NCBI GenBank assembly: GCA_027382625.1
Contig: JAJKFJ010012073.1
Location: forward strand, 1 to 12,536
DNA length: 12,536 nucleotides
Source of the DNA: Tetmemena sp. SeJ-2015
Lineage: Eukaryota > Ciliophora > Spirotrichea > Sporadotrichida > Oxytrichidae
Direction: 5' to 3'
Part shown: one piece after another, positions 6,198 to 12,536 of the stretch
Position numbering within the stretch: the first letter of the stretch is position 1
Layout: every line of letters starts with the position of its first letter
The notes under the pieces: model-generated
What the model was told of the DNA's origin: nothing
Databases searched by the model: none
What the model saw: the letters and a program-made list of their open reading frames with translations, nothing else
Position numbers and translations under genes: made by a program

Positions 6198-9100
6198 TTA
6201 CTTATAATAAATAAAAATTAAAGATTAAAATAAATTTTTTGGATAAGATATCCATTAGACTTTGATTAAATTTATTTAATCGTTTAACGTTAAGTCTTTC
6301 AAATACACAAGAAAGGAATATTTTATAAAATATTTTTTAAAAAAAATTTCAAGCAATCTTTTTGTCTCGAAAAAGTTTTTCTAACTTCTTCCTTCTATAT
6401 TTATTAAATTTCTAGTTATAATAGCTATAAGATTATTTATATAATTATTTCATATAAGAAAAACTTGACTTAATTCAATTTTATCTTAAAAAGTTTCTAT
6501 TTATATTTGAAAGTAAGGTTAAGAAAACTCTTTTTTGAAAAATCAATTGAATAAAGTTTGAATTTTTTCCCATTAAAATTCTCTAAACTTAGCTTAAACT
6601 ACTAATATTGGTAATTTTGTCTTAATTGATTAGTGAAAAATAGTAAATTTAAGAAGGGTGACAATATAGGGAAGATATAAAGCTAGAATGATTTTATGAA
6701 ATCAGTATTTGCATTTATTTTTCAAAAATTTAGATTTCTCTGTCTGAATCAATTTTTAAAATTAGAGTTTTCTAGAATCTGTTTTTTTAGGAAAAAATAT
6801 AATTTAATTGAAGAAATAATAATAATTTTTTATTGAAGGGATTAATTTCCATCAAATCTTTTTAAAGGAAAGGGTTCTACATCATATTTTGAATTTAATC
6901 TCCAGCGAATGCGAAAAATGAATGAAGAATGTAGTAATTTGGTTCAGAAATGTGCTATAGCAAATATTATAGACAAAGAATTTAAATGTTAAACTTATTA
7001 GCGTATATAATTGCAAAAATAGCTTTTATATTAAGTGCATATAAACTGGCCTTCTCATTTCTAAGAAGAAATTTTAAGAATGGAATATCATACCTATGAG
7101 GAAAGTAAAGATCATTAATGATTAAGTAACCAAAGATGACTTCTTTTTTAAGAATTTTTCTTCTTCTAATCTAAAAATAACAATGACTTGATAGACTACC
7201 ACTTATAGTTTTCATCTGTAATTGCTTCAATGCAAACTACCAAATCTAATCTCAAAAAATATCAGTATGATTTTAATAGCGAGGCATCAATATTCTTAAA
7301 GGAAAGTTTAGCTTTCCTAGTTTGGAATAGGTCTAGAATTTGAGATGATACTCCAAGGAAATTCTTTTAGATTTGAGTTAAACTTTTTTCATTTTTATAA
7401 AATAAGCATTTTGAATGTGTATGTTTGATATATTTCAAGCTTTTCAATACAATTTATGACAAAAATTTTATTCTTTTAATAAATAAATTGTCATTTTAAG
7501 AAGAGTTTTAAGTCTTATTATTATTGACCACTATCTGTTAAAGTAATTGGGACACTTTTCGAGGATATTTCATTATTCTATTAATCAAATTAAATTATTT
7601 TATATTTTAAACAATAGAATGAATGAGAATTTTATCCACCATAAAATGAAAAAAATTTCAATGCGAACTGAATTTTTATGATCGTGAAATTTTTCCCTCC
7701 CTAATTTTTTACTAATTTTAGCAAATGTATTAAATTATAAATTGATGACATGGAGTTTTGACCTTGATCAATTTACATTTAAGAAATATTCCATATCATC
7801 TCTTGCTTTTAAGATATAAAGTCTACTTAAATATATTAAAATGAAAGAAAATTTATTTTAAAGCATTTTTAATAAAAATTGAAGAAAAATATTACTATTT
7901 ATAGCTATGAAAGATGATAAATGAGGAATTTCATAACATTTTATTTCGAGAGGAGTGAGAATTTATTTTAAAAAAGCATATAAGGCATAAAAATCTTAAA
8001 TTTATTTATTAAAAATTATTAAGTCTATAATTCTTAATATGTGAAATTATAAAAGTGAATTAGGAAAATTGCAAATCTTCAATTAAAGTTGTTTTAATTT
8101 TTAAATTTTTGAAATTGATTTTTAATTTAACAAACTAAATTGGTGAATAATTGGGGAAGATGCAGCTTTCAATTAGCTTTTTTTTAATTAAATTTTTAAC
8201 TATACATAATGGATACAATAATTTTAAAATCTTTAAGGAGCTTCTTTAAAACCAAGTCACTATCTCATGCTCATCAAATTTAATAGAAATTTCCAATTTC
8301 GCAATTGAATGATAATTTAGTAAAAAATTATCTTTAGGAACAAACATCAATATATAATTAAACATTAAAATAAAGCATATTAATAAGCTTGTCTTCTATT
8401 TCTTATTGCTTAAATTATAATAAAATTTCATTTCAACATCAAAGATAGCCAACGATTCTTATAATATGACTTACTTATTCACCAATTTAAAATTTACCCC
8501 TTCTTAATGAAATGAAGAAAATGATCTTTGTTTGAGTTAAATATTTTATAGTAATTATTATCTTTTCATTACAAAATCTGAACTAAATTTTAGTAATGAT
8601 GTAGTGCTCATTATAAAATATTTTAGATAAATCAATTTGATAAAAAATTGTATTTTTTATAAAAATGTTATTAACTAAACTTTTAACAAATAAATATTAA
8701 TTTCAAAATCTTTAAGATATATGATGGAGGAATAGCTTTGATTCATGTTAGTTATGATAGTCAGATGCTAATTCAACATATATAGAATAGTTCTTAAATG
8801 GAATAAAGTAAATATCTTAAATTTATAGTAAATATTTTAAGTACAACTTTTATTTTTATTTAAAATATCTCTTCCTTCGTCTATGAGCCCTCCGAAAATA
8901 ATGAGCTGGAATAACATCACATTTAAATCCTCACCAAAAGTTTAGTTAGCTATAATTATTTATAAAGTACATTTTACTTTTCAATAATAAATTTAAGATT
9001 ATTCAAAATAGTTTTAATTTAATCATATTTTGGCCATTAATTAAAAAATAATTATTGATACTATATATAACTCTACAATACAATATTTTAACCTCAGAGT

Positions 9101-9287
9101 ATAAAAATATTAGCGATGATTTTTAAAAACATAAAATCATTCTAAATACGTCTTTTAATGAGCTAATTTTTATTAATTATAGTTTTAGAACCAATCTAAG
9201 ACCCCTTTTAAATCAGTCCTTCATTCATAAATTATTAAATAATAAACAAATAGCTTGCCATAAATGTTTATTTAATCAAAAGCCTGA
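6198..9287. other. Long AT-rich region without supported genes
   Basis: About 3.1 kb of very AT-rich DNA with many A and T runs. I see no protein-like frame under either code, no RNA gene, no long inverted repeat and no tandem array. A short patch at about 8875-8935 (ATGAGCCCTCCGAAAATAAT and following bases) is less AT-rich but too short to interpret. It resembles intergenic or eliminated germline DNA of ciliates. Confidence 0.5.
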
Positions 9288-9554
9288 TAAATAAACAAAC
9301 AACTGAGATTTTTGGACTTTGCGTTATCCAATAGAGTCAAGGAGCTAAGAATGGTTGCTGGAGGGGGTGGTAGTATGTTCCAGTGCATTGGATTGCTCTA
9401 TCCTAATGGAGATGACGGGTCACAGCCAGAAGTGACGTCATAGGTAGGCAGATGTTCCCAAAAGTGGTTATTCTAGGTACGCAAGTGCTTTTTCTATACA
9501 CGGGATTACTCCTTTTTAAATTCAATAATTATAAGGTCGTACTTAACCTCCTGA
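9288..9554. other. GC-richer island, possible gene-derived segment
   Basis: Positions 9310-9520 stand out from the AT-rich surroundings. With TGA as the only stop both strands are open. The plus strand (frame 9288-9554) gives MVAGGGGSMFQCIGLLYPNG, and the minus strand gives a Pro/Ser/Leu-rich text (NILPPPPATILSSLTLLDN). Neither strand is clearly the coding one and I recognise no family. In ciliate germline DNA such islands can be macronuclear-destined segments or remnants of genes or transposons. Confidence 0.3.
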
Positions 9555-10496
9555 GGGCATAATTTTATCTTCAAATTTGATCAAAATAATTATGATATAT
9601 GAGAGAAAAGATTTTTCTTATTTTTAAAGCCGTAATTCTAGCCATAAAATTGAAAATATGTGCTGAGACTTTAAATTTGTAATAGTTTTAATAGGTATTT
9701 TATGACTTTATTTAATTTTAATAAGCTACGTAATGGAGTCCTATTCTTTGAGTGCCTTAAATTTAATGTTTGGATAAATCATTTAAAAGAAAGCTAAAAT
9801 TAATATGAAGATTGATGAAGTTTTATAATCTTTTCTTTAGTTATCTAGCCTTGAAGTGGGATTTTGATTTAAGTTTCATTCTTTTAATTAATCTGAGTCT
9901 CTATAAATCTACTTTTACCATAGCCAAAAAAAATATTATTAATTTATAAAACAATTATCCAGATTTTTTGGATGTGACTAGAGTAACGTTTTAGCAGTGA
10001 AAGAATTCTCCTAATCCTTCATCTTTAAGAATGAAGTTAGAGAAAGATTTGATATCTCCCATTTCCTCCACCAAGGAAATTCGATTTAAACATTCATATT
10101 AATTTTAATAAATTCTTGATAATTATAAAGTCCTTTTCTATTATTTTACTGATAAATAAATTCTAAGCAAATTCTCTGAGAAAGGTCTTATACTTAAATA
10201 AGTAAAAACACTTCACTTAAATTTTCAGGTTTCAAAATTAATCTAAACTCTCGATCATACAATAAATTAATACAAAAGTTAGAGACCTTTTTATTTTAAA
10301 GTTTATCTTAATAAAAAATAAAAACTCCTCTACTTTTTATAAAAGAATAGAGTATCATCATAATATAAAAGTAAAAAATATATTGTATATGCCATTATTT
10401 ATTTAGATTTTCTGGATCAATATCAACTAAAATAGTAAGTCTGTAGTTTGTAACTTTGTTATTAAATAATAAATGTTTTTCTCCAAGAATGTCTTC
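9555..10496. other. AT-rich region, nothing supported
   Basis: Low-complexity AT-rich DNA with no protein-like frame, RNA gene or repeat that I can recognise. It separates the 9310-9520 island from the second copy of the dispersed repeat. Confidence 0.5.
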
Positions 10497-10703
10497 AATA
10501 TAGCTGAGAATTTAATTAAAAAGAGAATTAAATTTATTATTAAATTAAAATGCTTTTAATGGGTGCTGAAGTGAGTCCAATTTAAATAATTATTCTATCG
10601 AACAAGCTGCAGATCAGGCGGTGAATCAGCTTTTTCAACTGACACGAAGTTGCAACTCTCCATTTATTATTTTAACCAATCACCAATTTTAATTAAAATT
10701 CCT
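10497..10703 (+). repeat. Dispersed repeat, copy B (short form)
   Basis: This aligns with both blocks of 5723-6125 but joins them directly: AATAATTATT (10585-10594) is followed at once by CTATCG, which in copy A lies about 194 bp further on. It also has a 5-base insertion (ACGAAGTTGCAACTCTCC against ACGAAGACTCTCC). The frame that is open in copy A is not kept here, so if copy A is coding, copy B is a broken paralogue. Confidence 0.8.
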
Positions 10704-12536
10704 ACTATATTAAACCTATTATATTTCAAGATTTGTAAATATTTGGATGAATTAGATGGCTTGACTCTAGACCTATAGTCTCAGATTTTGGAAATTTGAT
10801 AATATGTAAATCTGCTCTGTCTCCTCCAAGTTCACTCCTCCCATATGATATAAATAGTAAATTAATTAATAGTTTTCCATGTTTAACTTCCTCTGAAGAT
10901 AGTAGTTATGGAGCATTGCTCTCGTCAAAAAGCACTTAACGTCACTTAGTAAGGTTTTATTATGGCAGAACATAATTTAAGACATTCGAGGTCGGCATCT
11001 AAATGCTGAAAATATCGACGCAATTGCTTCTAATCATAAAATAAGTTAAATAAATAAAATATGCTTGGATATTCTCAAGGCTGTTTTATACAGAGAAAGA
11101 TTTAACTCCTGCTTCTCCTAGAAGTTTCTAAATCTAAGCGTATCCATTTGGCAATTTAAATGGCTCCTATTTGAATTTCAAGTCTCTCATTAGGAACTCC
11201 AAACCTTAAAATTCAAAAATATATAATAAATATTTTATTTCAAATATTTTATTTTATAAGAAATTCTTATAAGAAACTAAATATATAAGAACTCCTTAAT
11301 CCTAGATTCAATAATTTTTAGTTTCTTAATTTATAAAAAAATTAATCAACCTTATGCAATAAAAGATAGTAGATCTTTTCTATTCTCCTAATTGCATAAA
11401 TAACATTTAATTTGTATTTATAAAATTTCTAAATATTATTTTGCAAAAGATTGAATATGGCATGATTCATTCTAATTTTAAATTTTTTTTGAATTATAAC
11501 TCATTATTTTATAAATAAAGTTTTATTTTTTGTCTTTTTTGCAAGAAAAAATTGTAATAATTTCCATTAAAATATAGATTTATTTTTAGCACTTCTTAAT
11601 TATGACATTTTATATTTTAAATGATAAGATTATCCAAATTTTATATATTTGTTTCAGACTTTTATTAAAATAAAATATTATTGAATTTGTAATTATATTC
11701 TCCCGAAATTATAATTTTATTGGATGTCTTGAATGATTAAATTTAACTTGCTATTATTCCTTCATCAATAGTAATATCAATTTAAGAAGGTAAAGATTAA
11801 AAATTTATTTGTTGCCATATTTTATTTATCAAACTCTAGATGAATTCAAATTTAAAAGACATTTCATATTAAAAATTAAACTGATCCTAAATTTAAAATA
11901 AAATTTATTATGTTCATTATATTTTAAAATGACATTTACATAGTAGGGTTGATATATCTAAGAATGTGAATGCATTATGCGGCTTGATCTGGTTCTATTT
12001 TTCCATCGAAGAAATCTCTTAATGCGAATAGTTTGTTATTAGGAACATAAGTCAATAAATAATGATACTAAATATAAGTCAGAAAGCTAGACTCCAAATA
12101 TTAAATAAAATGGGCATAGTAAACTTATTCTTTCCAATCATTTAAATTAACTTGCAGTTATTTCAGTGTCTCTTTGAGTTTAAATTAATTATAACTATAG
12201 AATTCTTTCCGCTTTATTTCATTGAATCGATACGTTAGCCCCTTCTTTTTCTTTTATTTTTTTGACATGAAAATGAAATCTTATTCAAGGCCGGGATCTT
12301 AGATTAATAAGAGCATTATATATTAAAATCAATTTTAGGATAGCAATTCTAAGCAAACTCTGTGAGGACTTTTGCAATTTATTATAGAGTTGTAATTATC
12401 TTTGAGAACTTAATATTATAGAACTAATTAATATTTTAAAAATTTGCGAGGAAAAATATAACTATAAGGGTAACATATATCTATAGCTATCTAAGGTTCA
12501 TTAGCATGGATGCGATGAAGGAAATGTAGAGACTCA
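10704..12536. other. AT-rich right end of the window, no confident gene
   Basis: Mostly AT-rich. A somewhat GC-richer part at 10740-11010 lies in a plus-strand frame that is open under the ciliate code from 10751 to TGA 11603-11605 (284 codons). It contains PIVSDFGNLII early on, which resembles a kinase DFG segment, but most of the rest is K/N/I/F-rich like translated non-coding DNA. By a rough estimate, open runs of this length are expected a few times by chance in a window of this composition, so I do not call a gene. From 11606 to the end I see nothing beyond A/T-rich sequence. Confidence 0.4.

Noticed and set aside
1..12536. tRNA, rRNA, CRISPR arrays or bacterial-type operons
   Set aside because: I found no cloverleaf, rRNA-like segment, regular spacer array or ribosome-binding-site pattern. 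The composition and code argue for a eukaryotic germline.

Overview
The window looks like germline (micronuclear-type) DNA of a ciliated protist. It is strongly AT-rich, largely gene-poor, and carries one large, decayed DNA transposon plus a small non-autonomous relative. The main clue to the host is the genetic code. Read with standard stops, the transposon gives only short broken frames. Read with TAA and TAG as glutamine and TGA as the only stop (the Oxytricha/Stylonychia/Tetrahymena/Paramecium code), the frames join into recognisable proteins, and Gln falls at sensible places. This is an inference from the sequence; the species is not identified.

Layout. Positions 1-142 are flank. Positions 143-462 are a 320-bp MITE-like element bounded by perfect 12-bp direct repeats. 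Positions 475-1022 are AT-rich spacer. Positions 1023-5679 are a 4.66-kb transposon with related termini (outer end CGTTCAGCCC). It carries three decayed genes: (1) a plus-strand Tc1/mariner-IS630 (DDE) transposase at about 1384-2381; (2) a minus-strand accessory gene at about 2372-3114 that meets the transposase tail to tail with a 10-bp overlap; (3) a plus-strand gene at about 3322-5555 that reads as degenerate C2H2-type zinc fingers followed by a divergent protein-kinase-like domain. An AT-rich spacer at 3115-3268 separates the two divergent genes. A GC-rich block at about 4465-4865 interrupts the kinase-like region.

From memory, this inventory (transposase, small accessory protein, zinc finger plus kinase protein) recalls the TBE elements of Oxytricha, which encode 42-, 22- and 57-kDa proteins. 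However, the ends here are not the C4A4 telomere-like ends of TBE, so this may be a separate branch of that group. All three genes are disrupted by indels or TGA codons. In the transposase the first catalytic Asp has been lost to a frameshift and the third catalytic residue is Lys instead of Glu, so this copy should not be able to move by itself.

From 5680 to 12536 the DNA is AT-rich with few supported features: two copies of a dispersed repeat (5723-6125 and 10497-10703) that differ by a segment of about 194 bp, a coding-like fragment inside the first copy, and a small GC-rich island at 9310-9520 that might be a macronuclear-destined or gene-derived segment. With TGA as the only stop, long open frames arise by chance in such DNA, so open frames there are treated cautiously.
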